A stretch of 64,000 bases of DNA from Igneacidithiobacillus copahuensis (GCF_018854015.1 NZ_JAAXYO010000180.1:1-64000), one strand, 5' to 3'; shown: positions 39,530 to 47,835, numbered from the stretch's first letter. Numbers and translations: made by a program. Notes: generated by a model not told the origin, from the sequence alone.

Positions 39530-41995
39530 TTATCCCCTTGCGCCACCAGAGTAAGTGACTGCCGCACCTTTGCGGGCGCTGCCACTGCTGCCAGTGACCT
39601 TGGAATCGCTCACCGGGGCAGCGAGAGCCTGATTGCGGTTAGCCCCGGCACTCATCACGCAGCTACGAACCGCGCCGCGCTGGGTAGGATTACGTCCCTG
39701 CGCCCAGGCGCCTTCGGTGCCGGTAACCCGATCATTGCGGCTCCAGTCATCGCCGGTAATCTGCCACGCACCCCGTTCTGGTGCGGCGACCTCAGGCGCT
39801 GCTAGCATCTCCGTTGCCGGCGGCAGGGCGCTGACCGATTGCGGCTCACGACTGCGAAACTCTGGAGTGCCGGTAATCAAACCACGCGCCAGATTGACCG
39901 GTCCCGTGATGCGACCGCTCTGCTCAAACGCGTTACCCGTGATTCGGCTGCGCCCCTGCCGGGCAGGAGGGACAATACTGAAGTCCTGAGCGGGTACAGG
40001 CGTGCTGGCGACCGGCGCTGATGCGGCTGGTGCGGGCACAAAGCGTTGACTGCCTGCCGTGCCGCCCTGCTGCATGGCATCCCACGCCATAGCCTTCTGC
40101 TTGTAGGAACAGCCATCACAAGCACAGGTGCCAGCCGGTGCCGTGGCAACGGTATCCATTTCCTCGCCCTGGTACGGCGTGCCAGAAACCGCGAGATCCT
40201 CACCCACTTCGTTACCGGTGACATTCTCTGCCGGCTCCATAGCGGGTCCGCTAACCCACTGACCTTTTGCCGTACGACTGACGGCAACCTTTGCTTCTTC
40301 CGCCTGCGGGGTGCTTGCGCAGTGGGCAAATTGCTCTTGCCCATGATATTCGGTTCCGGTGACGGGCCAGCACCCTCCCTGCTCGTCACCTGTCATTTTT
40401 GGGCGATGATCCATCCCCGTTCCGGTAATGGTCGAGCCGGCCAGACTGGTCATACTCTGAACTTTATCAACACCACCCCCGCACAGAATAGGGCTGTTGT
40501 AACCAGTACCCGTGACCCGCTGACAAGAGCCCGGCTCGTTGCCTGTAACCTTCTCGGAACGATCCACGAGATTGCCAGTGACCCGCTGCCCCTTCTCCGT
40601 GGCAACCGTCCCGACTTTGGCCGGTGCCGGCGCCGGCTTGGTGTTGCAAAGGCTCTGGTAGCTTTCCAGACTCAAGTATTCAGTGCCCGTCAACTGCCGA
40701 CATTCTCCGGGTTCCAACCCAGTGATACGCTGGCTGTTGTCAACGGCGGTTCCCGAGACCGTACGACCGGCAAAGGTGTGAGTTTCCGCCACCTTGCTCG
40801 GCGCGCCATTGATGGTCATTTTAGCCACCCCGGCGTCCCAATACTGCGAACCCGTAATACTCCGCTGCGCCCCGGCCTCATAGCCAGTCACGCGATTGGT
40901 ACGCGATTCATCACTGCCCGTTACCGGGAGCGCATTCTTCTGCGTGCTGCCCGTGACCACCTTTGCTGGACGCTCTGGGAGATTGGCATTACAGAAGCTC
41001 TGGAAGCTTTCGCTGCTGAGGTATTCCGAGCCCGTCACATTGCGACATGCGCCGGACTCATCACCGGTGACCGATGCGGAACGTCCGACCTGCGTACCAG
41101 AGACCTGTTGCCGACCGGAGGTACTAGTCACCGCCACCTTGGCCGGACGGGCCGCAGGACGCTCGCCACAGAACTGATTGAATTGCTCAGCACCAATATA
41201 TTCGGTGCCCGTAATGGGTCGACACGTGCCCATCTCGTTGCCGGTAACCGCGTCGCTGCGCTCCACTTGCGTACCGGTAACCATAGAGCCAGCCAAAGTC
41301 GTGCCTTCCTCGACCTTGCGAAACTTCTTTGCACGTCGTTTACCGGCGGCATCAGCGCCACCCTTGGCAAACCCGCGCCCCCGCCGCGCCTGCTCCTCGC
41401 GGCGCAGTTTGGCGAACTCCCGCGCGCTACCATTCTCCAGGTAACGCAAACGAGCGGCCGCGGAGCTCAGACCGCGTACAACGGTGAGTGCGGCCTTGCC
41501 CCGCTGCGCCAGGGTCTGCCGCCGTGCGCGACAGAGCTGCCGCACCGGGCGTTCGCGCCAACCAAAGCGTTCGGGGCTTTGCTCGACGAGTTCACAGACG
41601 GAATCCAGGAATTCCTCTTCTACTCCGGGAATCAAAGCGGGTGCCGCCTCTTCGCTGACTGCCGGCGATACCGTCGCAGATACTACTGCGGGCCTTTGAC
41701 CACGATGACGCACTTGGCGCTGCTGCGGATCGGCCCAGCATTGAGCCCCAGCGCAGCGCATGGCGCGATGGGCCAAGGCTGCCTCACGCCCGCTGCCACG
41801 GCTCGCCATCTTCTCGGAATGGACCTCGAGAGCGGGAGCGACCCGCGTTTCCTGATTGTTCCCAGACTTTGGCGCGGAAGGCGCAACGACCGGCTTGGCC
41901 GCGCCGCCACCCTGCCTACGCATCGCCTGCTGGCGCCGCTTCTCCTGCGCCAAAGCCCGGCCTCGCATTGGACCGGATGCTGATGAATCCGACAT
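39530..41995 (-). CDS. csoS2: Carboxysome scaffold CsoS2
   Basis: An 821-residue intrinsically disordered scaffold. N-terminal region (1-230): basic RuBisCO-binding peptides (ALAQEKRRQQAMRRQ; REAALAHRAMRC; QLCRARRQTLAQRG; EFAKLRREEQARRG). Middle region (235-620): six clear VTG/ITG M-repeats of about 50 residues plus a seventh degenerate one, most ending with TGTEY and FxxFC. C-terminal region (680-821): ITGxxF repeats and the terminal VTGSSGSARKGAAVTYSGG, which binds the shell. It links RuBisCO to the shell. It also carries a candidate -1 frameshift signal at 40358-40403 that would yield a short form. Confidence 0.96.
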   Translation of the reverse strand: MSDSSASGPMRGRALAQEKRRQQAMRRQGGGAAKPVVAPSAPKSGNNQETRVAPALEVHSEKMASRGSGREAALAHRAMRCAGAQCWADPQQRQVRHRGQRPAVVSATVSPAVSEEAAPALIPGVEEEFLDSVCELVEQSPERFGWRERPVRQLCRARRQTLAQRGKAALTVVRGLSSAAARLRYLENGSAREFAKLRREEQARRGRGFAKGGADAAGKRRAKKFRKVEEGTTLAGSMVTGTQVERSDAVTGNEMGTCRPITGTEYIGAEQFNQFCGERPAARPAKVAVTSTSGRQQVSGTQVGRSASVTGDESGACRNVTGSEYLSSESFQSFCNANLPERPAKVVTGSTQKNALPVTGSDESRTNRVTGYEAGAQRSITGSQYWDAGVAKMTINGAPSKVAETHTFAGRTVSGTAVDNSQRITGLEPGECRQLTGTEYLSLESYQSLCNTKPAPAPAKVGTVATEKGQRVTGNLVDRSEKVTGNEPGSCQRVTGTGYNSPILCGGGVDKVQSMTSLAGSTITGTGMDHRPKMTGDEQGGCWPVTGTEYHGQEQFAHCASTPQAEEAKVAVSRTAKGQWVSGPAMEPAENVTGNEVGEDLAVSGTPYQGEEMDTVATAPAGTCACDGCSYKQKAMAWDAMQQGGTAGSQRFVPAPAASAPVASTPVPAQDFSIVPPARQGRSRITGNAFEQSGRITGPVNLARGLITGTPEFRSREPQSVSALPPATEMLAAPEVAAPERGAWQITGDDWSRNDRVTGTEGAWAQGRNPTQRGAVRSCVMSAGANRNQALAAPVSDSKVTGSSGSARKGAAVTYSGGARG
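40358..40403 (-). promoter_or_regulatory. Candidate -1 ribosomal frameshift signal in csoS2
   Basis: On the minus strand the heptamer C CCA AAA (40397-40403) is in the zero frame (codons Pro532, Lys533). After a 6-base spacer comes a hairpin: GGTGACG (40384-40390) / CGTCACC (40358-40364), 7 bp, with an inner AGCA/TGCT extension. A -1 slip gives Asn-Asp-Arg then TGA, a product of about 536 residues without the last M-repeats and C-terminal region. Frameshifting that makes CsoS2A and CsoS2B is reported for Halothiobacillus csoS2. Whether that signal is the same heptamer I cannot verify. Confidence 0.7.
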
Positions 41996-42009
41996 ACGTC
42001 CCCCTTAGC

Positions 42010-42039
42010 TTGGCACCCGACATGCTTGCCAGGTGCCAA
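42010..42039 (-). terminator. Hairpin between cbbS and csoS2
   Basis: TTGGCACC (42010-42017) / GGTGCCAA (42032-42039), 8 bp perfect with a 14-base loop, lies in the 64-base gap after cbbS. No T-tract follows. It likely stabilises the cbbLS mRNA or partly attenuates, raising RuBisCO over shell proteins. Confidence 0.5.
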
Positions 42040-42059
42040 TGATCGATCTATTCGGCTTA

Positions 42060-42389
42060 CTAACCGCGATACACTACGAAGGCCAGACCCTGACTCTGGG
42101 TATAGTTATCGTAGCCGATCAAACGAACGAGATGCTTGGGGTACTCGCGGCGGCAAGCCTCGAGCTCGGCAAGAACGGTATCAACGTTCCGCTCACCGAA
42201 CATGGGCAGCTTCCACATGTACCAATAGTGGTTGAAGGAACGCTCCGGCTCCACGTGCTCCACCGCCGGATTCCAGCCCTGAGCGATGATGTACTGCACC
42301 TGCGCGCGGATCTGTTCCGCCGACATTGGGGGGAGATACGAGAAGGTCTCGTAGCGCCGTACCTGCTTGTAATCTTGAACTTCAGCCAT
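42060..42389 (-). CDS. cbbS: RuBisCO small subunit, carboxysomal form IA
   Basis: A 109-residue protein of normal length (YETFSYLPPMSAEQIRAQVQ; NPAVEHVEPERSFNHYWYMW; VDTVLAELEACRREYPKHLV; IGYDNYTQSQGLAFVVYRG). AAGGAG lies upstream of the ATG. It follows cbbL by 39 bases. The L8S8 holoenzyme is packed in the carboxysome. Confidence 0.97.
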   Translation of the reverse strand: MAEVQDYKQVRRYETFSYLPPMSAEQIRAQVQYIIAQGWNPAVEHVEPERSFNHYWYMWKLPMFGERNVDTVLAELEACRREYPKHLVRLIGYDNYTQSQGLAFVVYRG

Positions 42390-42428
42390 GATGGACTCCT
42401 TCCTGAAGCGAATGCATTAGCCAGAAAA

Positions 42429-43847
42429 TCAACGGTTCTGTACGTCGAGCTTGTCGACGGTATCGAACTCGAATTTGATTTCCTTCCAGGTCTCCAAAGC
42501 GATCTTCAGCTCCGGCGAGTGACGGGCGGCGTTGGTCAGGATTTCCTTACCTTCGCGCTCCAGCTCGACACCGCGATTGCGCGCCTCGACACAGGCTTCC
42601 AACGCTACCCGGTTGGCGGCTGCGCCCGCGGCATTACCCCAGGGGTGACCCAAGGTTCCACCACCGAACTGCAACACCGAGTCATCACCGAAGATGTTGA
42701 CCAAGGCGGGCATATGCCAAACGTGAATACCGCCAGAGGCCACTGCAAAAGCGCCAGGCATCGCGCCCCAATCCTGGTCAAAGAAGATACCGCGGCTGCG
42801 GTCTTCGGGAACATAGGATTCGCGCAAGAGGTCAATCCAGCCAAGGGTAGAGGCACGGTCGCCTTCCAGCTTACCGACCACGGTACCGGTGTGCAGGTGA
42901 TCACCACCCGACAGACGCAGAGCCTTGGTCAAGACCCGGAAATGGATACCATGATGCGGGTTACGGTCGATCACGGCGTGCATGGCGCGATGGATGTGCA
43001 GCAGCACACCATTCTTCCGACACCAACGGGCCAGACCCGTGTTGGCGCAGAAGCCGCCGGTCAGGAAGTCGTGCATGATGATCGGCATGCCCAGCTCTTT
43101 GGCAAACTCGGCACGCTCGTACATCTCTTCCGGTGAAGGGGCGGTAACGTTCAGATAGTGGCCCTTGCGTTCACCCGTCTGCGCTTCGGCGTTGTGGATG
43201 GCATCGGCAACGAAGAGGAAGCGGTCACGCCAGCGCATGAAGGGCTGGGAGTTGACGTTTTCATCATCCTTGGTGAAGTCGAGACCGCCGCGCAGGGCTT
43301 CGTACACCGCACGGCCATAGTTCTTGGCCGACAGACCCAGCTTGGGCTTGATGGTACAACCGAGCATCGGACGACCATACTTGTCGAGTTTGTCGCGCTC
43401 TACCTGAATACCGTGGGAGGGACCGTTGCAGGTCATCACGTAAGCCAGAGGGAAACGGACATCTTCCAGACGCAGGGAGCGCACGGCCTTGAAGCCGAAC
43501 ACGTTACCTACCAAGGAAGTGAATACATTGACGACCGAACCTTCCTCGAAGAGATCGATGGGGTAGGCAATGAAGGCGTAGAATGCCGTGTCATCGCCAG
43601 GTACGTCTTCGATCCGATAGGCACGACCCTTGTAGTAGTCCATATCGGTCAGCAAGTCGGTCCACACCGTGGTCCAGGTGCCGGTAGAAGATTCCGCCGC
43701 CACCGCAGCAGCCGCCTCTTCCCGATCCACGCCCGCCTGCGGCACGATCTTGAAGCACGCCAACAAATCCGAGTCCAACGGCACGTAGTCAGGAGCCCAG
43801 TACGTCTGGCGGTACTCCTTCACGCCGGCTTCATATTTACCAGCCAT
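42429..43847 (-). CDS. cbbL: RuBisCO large subunit, carboxysomal form IA
   Basis: A 472-residue form I large subunit. The carbamylated Lys lies in GGLDFTKDDENVNSQPFM, catalytic Lys in TIKPKLGLSAKNYG, loop 6 as GTVVGKLEGDR, and VASGGIHVWHMPAL late. AGGAGGG lies 5 bases before the ATG. Being directly followed by cbbS and csoS2 marks it as the alpha-carboxysome copy. It is the first gene of the long cluster, and its promoter region faces cbbR. Confidence 0.98.
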   Translation of the reverse strand: MAGKYEAGVKEYRQTYWAPDYVPLDSDLLACFKIVPQAGVDREEAAAAVAAESSTGTWTTVWTDLLTDMDYYKGRAYRIEDVPGDDTAFYAFIAYPIDLFEEGSVVNVFTSLVGNVFGFKAVRSLRLEDVRFPLAYVMTCNGPSHGIQVERDKLDKYGRPMLGCTIKPKLGLSAKNYGRAVYEALRGGLDFTKDDENVNSQPFMRWRDRFLFVADAIHNAEAQTGERKGHYLNVTAPSPEEMYERAEFAKELGMPIIMHDFLTGGFCANTGLARWCRKNGVLLHIHRAMHAVIDRNPHHGIHFRVLTKALRLSGGDHLHTGTVVGKLEGDRASTLGWIDLLRESYVPEDRSRGIFFDQDWGAMPGAFAVASGGIHVWHMPALVNIFGDDSVLQFGGGTLGHPWGNAAGAAANRVALEACVEARNRGVELEREGKEILTNAARHSPELKIALETWKEIKFEFDTVDKLDVQNR

Positions 43848-43920
43848 AGATCCCTCCTAAAGAATGTTCCAATCCAATTTGACCTGCAGATAGCCTTCCA
43901 GCCGCGAATGTACAGAAGCA

Positions 43921-43957
43921 TTACCGTAAGGTAAAGTAAAATATAATTAACGTTACC
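43921..43957. promoter_or_regulatory. Putative CbbR operator between cbbL and cbbR
   Basis: TTACC (43921) and GGTAA (43930) form an inverted repeat around four bases, and a second TTACC lies at 43953-43957 after an A+T-rich stretch containing TAACGTTA (43948-43955), a perfect palindrome. LysR-type regulators bind T-N11-A or TTA-N7/8-TAA dyads. This A+T-rich island in a G+C-rich region sits 18 bases before the cbbR start and about 75-110 bases before cbbL, so it could act on both. Confidence 0.5.
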
Positions 43958-43975
43958 ATATGGAGAAGTAAAACC

Positions 43976-44890
43976 TTGTCCGTTCGTCAGGTCACTCTAC
44001 ACCAACTGCGTATTTTTACGGTACTGGCTCGGCATCTTAGCATGAGCAAGGCAGCTGCGGAATTGCACCAGACGCCCTCGGCATTATCATTACAGATCAA
44101 ACAATTATCAGAAAACCTCGGGGTTTCCCTCTATGAGCAGGTCGGAAAAAAACTGTTTCTGACCAGCGCCGGCGAGATTGTCGCCGCGGCCAGCGACGAG
44201 TTGCAGCGGCATCTGGAATCCCTACTCGATGAGCTGGCAGCGGAGCAACAACTCGAACGCGGGAGACTGCGGCTATGTATCACTTCCACCGCGGAATACT
44301 TTGCCCCTCGCCTGCTCGGTGCGTTCTGTGCAGCGCACCCAGGAATCGAGGCGCATCTGGAAATCGTCAATCGCAACAGTATCCTCGAGCGCCTGCGCGA
44401 GAACCTCGATGACGTCTACATCATGGGCCAGGTGCCCGAAGAGATCGACGGGATTGCGCAACCCTTTCTGGATAATCCCATCGTCGTCATCGCCGCGGCC
44501 GCGCATCCACTGGCGGCAGAGAGAGCGATTCCCCTGGCGCGCCTGGGAAAGGAGCCCTTCATCCTGCGCGAAGCCGGGTCAGGGACACGGCTCACGGCGG
44601 AGAATTACCTTGCGGAGCAGGGTATCAAGCTCAAAGCCCGCATGACCCTGAGCAGCAACGAAGCAGTCAAACAACTCGTTGCTGGCGGCCTCGGCCTCGG
44701 CATCCTGGCACGCCACACCATCAGCTCCGAACTCGCCTCGGGAGCCCTGTGCATCCTCGACGTCGACGGCTTTCCCATTCTGCGCAAGTGGCACGCAGTG
44801 CAACGCAAGGGCAAGAATCCCTCAGCGGTTACCCAGAGTTTTCTCGAGTTTTTGCTGCACAGTGGGCGCAACGACCGTGATAGCGACTGA
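43976..44890 (+). CDS. cbbR: LysR-type regulator of CO2 fixation, CbbR
   Basis: A 304-residue LysR protein with a TTG start (TTG at 43976, GGAGAAG 8 bases upstream; the nearer ATG runs into a stop). The N-terminal helix-turn-helix is FTVLARHLSMSKAAAELHQT followed by PSALSLQIKQLSENLGVSLY, and the effector domain is from about 90. Divergent from cbbL over 128 bases, which matches the classic cbbR arrangement. CbbR activates cbb operons in response to metabolites such as RuBP and NADPH. Its 3' end overlaps a convergent HAD gene by 69 bases. Confidence 0.93.
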   Translation: MSVRQVTLHQLRIFTVLARHLSMSKAAAELHQTPSALSLQIKQLSENLGVSLYEQVGKKLFLTSAGEIVAAASDELQRHLESLLDELAAEQQLERGRLRLCITSTAEYFAPRLLGAFCAAHPGIEAHLEIVNRNSILERLRENLDDVYIMGQVPEEIDGIAQPFLDNPIVVIAAAAHPLAAERAIPLARLGKEPFILREAGSGTRLTAENYLAEQGIKLKARMTLSSNEAVKQLVAGGLGLGILARHTISSELASGALCILDVDGFPILRKWHAVQRKGKNPSAVTQSFLEFLLHSGRNDRDSD

Positions 44891-45517
44891 TTCGGCCGGC
44901 AAGGCGAGAAGGTCGCTTCCCCAATGGTTGGCGCGACAAATACACACCGGGTTTTCTGCCATGGCCAGCATCTCGCGATCGCCGCGACTGTTGCCGTAGG
45001 CGTAGGCCAGTTTGTTGACACCCAATTCTTCCCGCAAACGTCGGGCCTTTTCCGGTCCCCAACAGTTGGCGCCCTGCAAACGACCGGTAAAACGCCCGGA
45101 TTCGTCCGTGGCCAGACGAGTAGCGATGACCGCATCAAATCCGACCTGCTCTGCCCAGGGGCGGGCGTAGAGTTCCAACGTTGCCGTCACCAGCACCAGA
45201 CGCTGCCCCAGATCGCGGTGCTGGGCCAGACGATCCCATACGGAATCGCGCAGAAGCCGGGGCAGCACGCGATCTATGAATTCCACCGTTCCCTGCTCGA
45301 GTTCTTGGGGATGCCGACCCGTAAGGCTGCGTTGCAGTACCCACTCCTTGGTCTCACCATTGCTGCGCCAGCCCAACGCGTAGGCTCCAAGCATCGGCAA
45401 CGAGCGCAGCAGGAGGCGGAGGGCGCGGCCCTCACCCAACACCGTGCGGTAGAAGGAGACGATGGTCTCGCCGCGGGTAAGCGTGCCATCCAGATCAAAG
45501 GCGACCCAGTCGGTCAT
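44822..45517 (-). CDS. HAD-IB superfamily phosphatase
   Basis: A 231-residue protein with all four HAD motifs: FDLDGTLTRG (motif I), LVLVTATLE (II), GPEKARRLREELG (Lys, III) and YGNSRGDREMLAMA (IV). The helical cap between I and II marks the IB group (SerB-like hydrolases). The substrate is unknown. The last 69 bases lie antisense to the end of cbbR, so a convergent overlap exists. It is coupled to dusA upstream by an ATGA overlap. Confidence 0.88.
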   Translation of the reverse strand: MTDWVAFDLDGTLTRGETIVSFYRTVLGEGRALRLLLRSLPMLGAYALGWRSNGETKEWVLQRSLTGRHPQELEQGTVEFIDRVLPRLLRDSVWDRLAQHRDLGQRLVLVTATLELYARPWAEQVGFDAVIATRLATDESGRFTGRLQGANCWGPEKARRLREELGVNKLAYAYGNSRGDREMLAMAENPVCICRANHWGSDLLALPAESVAITVVAPTVQQKLEKTLGNR

Positions 45518-46518
45518 CCGAGCTCCAGCACTGCATCCTGTTGCCAGCTCTGCAAGGCAAGCAGCATCCGGCGTAGCGCCACCGCAGCGGACTCAGACGG
45601 CCGCGCCGAACCGAGCAGGCGCCGCCAGGCCTTGGCCCCCGGAAGACCAGCATAAAGACCATGTAAATGACGCAGCAGACGTGGCGCCGGCAGGCGCTCG
45701 CCCCAAGCATCTACATAAGGTAAGAGCCCTTTCAGTATCGCTCGCGGATGCGGCAGATCCTGACGACGCCCCAGGGCCTGTTCGATCTGGGCAAGCAGCA
45801 GGGGCGAGTGATATGCCGCGCGCCCCAACATGACGCCATCGACACTGGGCCAGAGGGCGAGGACCTGCTCTGCATCGCGCAACCCACCATTGAGTTCGAT
45901 GCGAAAGTCCGGAAAGTCCTGCTTTAATCGTTGCACCCAATTCCAGCGCAGGGGCGGTATCTCGCGATTTTCCGCAGGATTGAGACCCTTCAACCAGGCA
46001 TTACGCGCATGGACGATAAAATGTTTGCAGTGCCCCTGACCAATGCTGCGCACGAAATCGGCGAGGCCCTCATATTCCTCCTCTCGGTCCAGGCCGAGGC
46101 GGTGCTTGACGCTCACCGGCAGACCACTGCTCGCCATGGCATCGAGGAGCTCCCGAACGAGGAGCGGATCGCGCATCAGGCAGGCGCCAAAACGTCCTTT
46201 CTGAACGCGTGCTGAGGGACAGCCGACATTGAGATTGAGCCCGGCATAGCCATAGTCATCGCGCGCGATGCGGGCGGCACGTGCCATGGCCTCGGGGTCA
46301 TCGCCCCCCAACTGTAAGATCAAAGGAGATTCTTGCCGATCAAAATCCAGGTAGCGGGCCGGATCCTTGCCGCGCAGGATGGCAGGGGTAGTAACCATCT
46401 CGGTAAAGAGCACGCAGCTGGGGCAGACCTGTCGCAGAAAAAAGCGACAATGGCGGTCCGTCCAATCCATCATGGGGGCGACGGACAATGTACCAAAAGG
46501 AAGTTGGACGGCGGTCAT
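45514..46518 (-). CDS. dusA: tRNA-dihydrouridine(20/20a) synthase DusA
   Basis: A 334-residue FMN enzyme, started at MTAVQLPFGTLSVAPMMDW; the longer frame begins inside the preceding gene. DusA-type signatures: CVLFTEMVTTPAILRGK, LNLNVGCPSARVQKGRFGACLM (catalytic Cys), SVKHRLGLDREEEYE, HARNAWLKGLNPAENREIPP and ELNGGLRD. It reduces uridine in the tRNA D-loop. The ATG overlaps the DUF202 gene stop, and its own stop overlaps the HAD gene start. Confidence 0.93.
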   Translation of the reverse strand: MTAVQLPFGTLSVAPMMDWTDRHCRFFLRQVCPSCVLFTEMVTTPAILRGKDPARYLDFDRQESPLILQLGGDDPEAMARAARIARDDYGYAGLNLNVGCPSARVQKGRFGACLMRDPLLVRELLDAMASSGLPVSVKHRLGLDREEEYEGLADFVRSIGQGHCKHFIVHARNAWLKGLNPAENREIPPLRWNWVQRLKQDFPDFRIELNGGLRDAEQVLALWPSVDGVMLGRAAYHSPLLLAQIEQALGRRQDLPHPRAILKGLLPYVDAWGERLPAPRLLRHLHGLYAGLPGAKAWRRLLGSARPSESAAVALRRMLLALQSWQQDAVLELG

Positions 46519-47177
46519 TGCCGCGCCCCACCGAGAAGCCAGAGTAAGCGCAGCATACCCACACCGACCAGAAATAGGAGCAATAGGAACACGCGATAAC
46601 GCCAAACATGCGTGGCACATTCACCCTGTCGAATGTCGTACAAGGTGGCAAAAAGCCCCCATGAACCCAGAGACAGCAACACTACGGCAAAACCGATAAA
46701 GAGGGTGTTGGTCCCGGTCAAGCGATGGAGCAAAGGAATCGGTTGGTGCAAGAGCAGAGAAAATTTACGTAAAAAGAAATCAAATTTTGCCAGAACGAAG
46801 GCGAGCGCGAGACTACTCAGGGCGGTGCGGGTCCAGGACAGGAATGTCCTTTCGGCCGAGAAATGGACCCGGGGATCCAACATCTCCTTCGCACTCACGC
46901 TTGGCCCCAGCGACAACGAACGCAGATCGCGCCAGAAAATAGGGATGATCAAAAAGATCCCGGCAACGGATGGAATTGTCAGCAAATGATAAAGATCGAG
47001 AAAAAAAGGGCGGAGACGCTGGTCATGAAAAAATACCAAGGCCATGGCTGCCTTGCGTGCCAGGAGTCCAGCACCAAAGGCTACGATAATGAATTTGAGC
47101 AGCGCCAGATAACTGCGCTCCATACTGAGATAGAGACGTGGCTCGCGAACGGCAAGCAACTTTTTCCGGAGCAGCAT
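46515..47177 (-). CDS. Membrane protein with duplicated DUF202-like motif (A)
   Basis: A 220-residue protein with four or five transmembrane helices. Two similar motifs start each half: EPRLYLSMERSYLALLKF and DPRVHFSAERTFLSWTRT; the second is the classic DUF202 signature, and the first looks like a diverged duplicate. A paralogue with the same layout lies at 52658-53311. The function is unknown; eukaryotic relatives include the Vtc membrane anchor domain. It is coupled to dusA by ATGA. Confidence 0.8.
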   Translation of the reverse strand: MLLRKKLLAVREPRLYLSMERSYLALLKFIIVAFGAGLLARKAAMALVFFHDQRLRPFFLDLYHLLTIPSVAGIFLIIPIFWRDLRSLSLGPSVSAKEMLDPRVHFSAERTFLSWTRTALSSLALAFVLAKFDFFLRKFSLLLHQPIPLLHRLTGTNTLFIGFAVVLLSLGSWGLFATLYDIRQGECATHVWRYRVFLLLLFLVGVGMLRLLWLLGGARQ

Positions 47178-47188
47178 GGCGCAATCCC

Positions 47189-47214
47189 ACCGATCCCATT
47201 ACATCGGGATCGGT
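47189..47214. terminator. Hairpin between the peroxiredoxin and DUF202 genes
   Basis: ACCGATCCC (47189-47197) / GGGATCGGT (47206-47214) is a perfect 9 bp stem with an 8-base loop in the 55-base gap. No T-tract is present on the minus strand. It may end the abundant peroxiredoxin transcript or protect its 3' end. Confidence 0.45.
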
Positions 47215-47232
47215 ATTCTCCATTCGTTGGGG

Positions 47233-47835
47233 TCAGAGATCCTTGGCGTGTTCCGCCAGATAACTGGCAACCCCGGCAGAATCCGCCTTCATTCCGGATT
47301 TGCCTTTCTCCCACTGCGCGGGGCAGACCTCGCCGTGCTCTTCAAAGAACTGTAGCGCATCGACCATACGAATCATTTCGTCGATATTGCGGCCCAAGGG
47401 CAGGTCATTAACAACTTGATGACGCACCAGGCCGTCCCGGTCGATCAAAAACGACCCACGCAGCGCGACCGATTCGTCGAAGAGCACGTCGTAATCGCGG
47501 GCGATCTGCTTGGTCAGGTCAGCAACCATGGGCAACTGAATGTTGCCGATACCGCCCTTGTTCTCGGGGGTATTTTTCCATGCCAGGTGGGTGAAATGGG
47601 AGTCGATGCTGCAGGAGATGACCTCGGTCTTGCGCGCATGGAACTCCGAAAGACGATGATTGAAGGCGATGATCTCGGAGGGGCAGACGAAGGTGAAGTC
47701 AAGCGGATAGAAAAACAGTACCGCATACTTGCCCTTGATATACTGCGACAAATGGAATTTTTCATTGATACTGTTGTCCGGCATCACCGCGGGAGCGACA
47801 AAATCCGGGGCTTTCTTACCAACGAGTACGGCCAT
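47233..47835 (-). CDS. 2-Cys peroxiredoxin (AhpC/Prx1 type)
   Basis: A 200-residue protein. Peroxidatic Cys in YPLDFTFVCPSEIIAF (about 51) and resolving Cys in EHGEVCPAQWEKG (about 172), as in typical 2-Cys peroxiredoxins. It reduces H2O2 and organic peroxides using thioredoxin or a dedicated reductase, neither of which is in this window. The upstream gap to the DsrE gene is divergent. Confidence 0.93.
   Translation of the reverse strand: MAVLVGKKAPDFVAPAVMPDNSINEKFHLSQYIKGKYAVLFFYPLDFTFVCPSEIIAFNHRLSEFHARKTEVISCSIDSHFTHLAWKNTPENKGGIGNIQLPMVADLTKQIARDYDVLFDESVALRGSFLIDRDGLVRHQVVNDLPLGRNIDEMIRMVDALQFFEEHGEVCPAQWEKGKSGMKADSAGVASYLAEHAKDL

Noticed and set aside
40046..41983. Long plus-strand frame (645 codons) opposite csoS2
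   Set aside because: It is antisense to the repeat-rich csoS2, has no motif or ribosome site, and arises from the repetitive high-GC coding strand.
42033..43136. 367-codon plus-strand frame over cbbS/cbbL
   Set aside because: Shadow of highly conserved RuBisCO genes.
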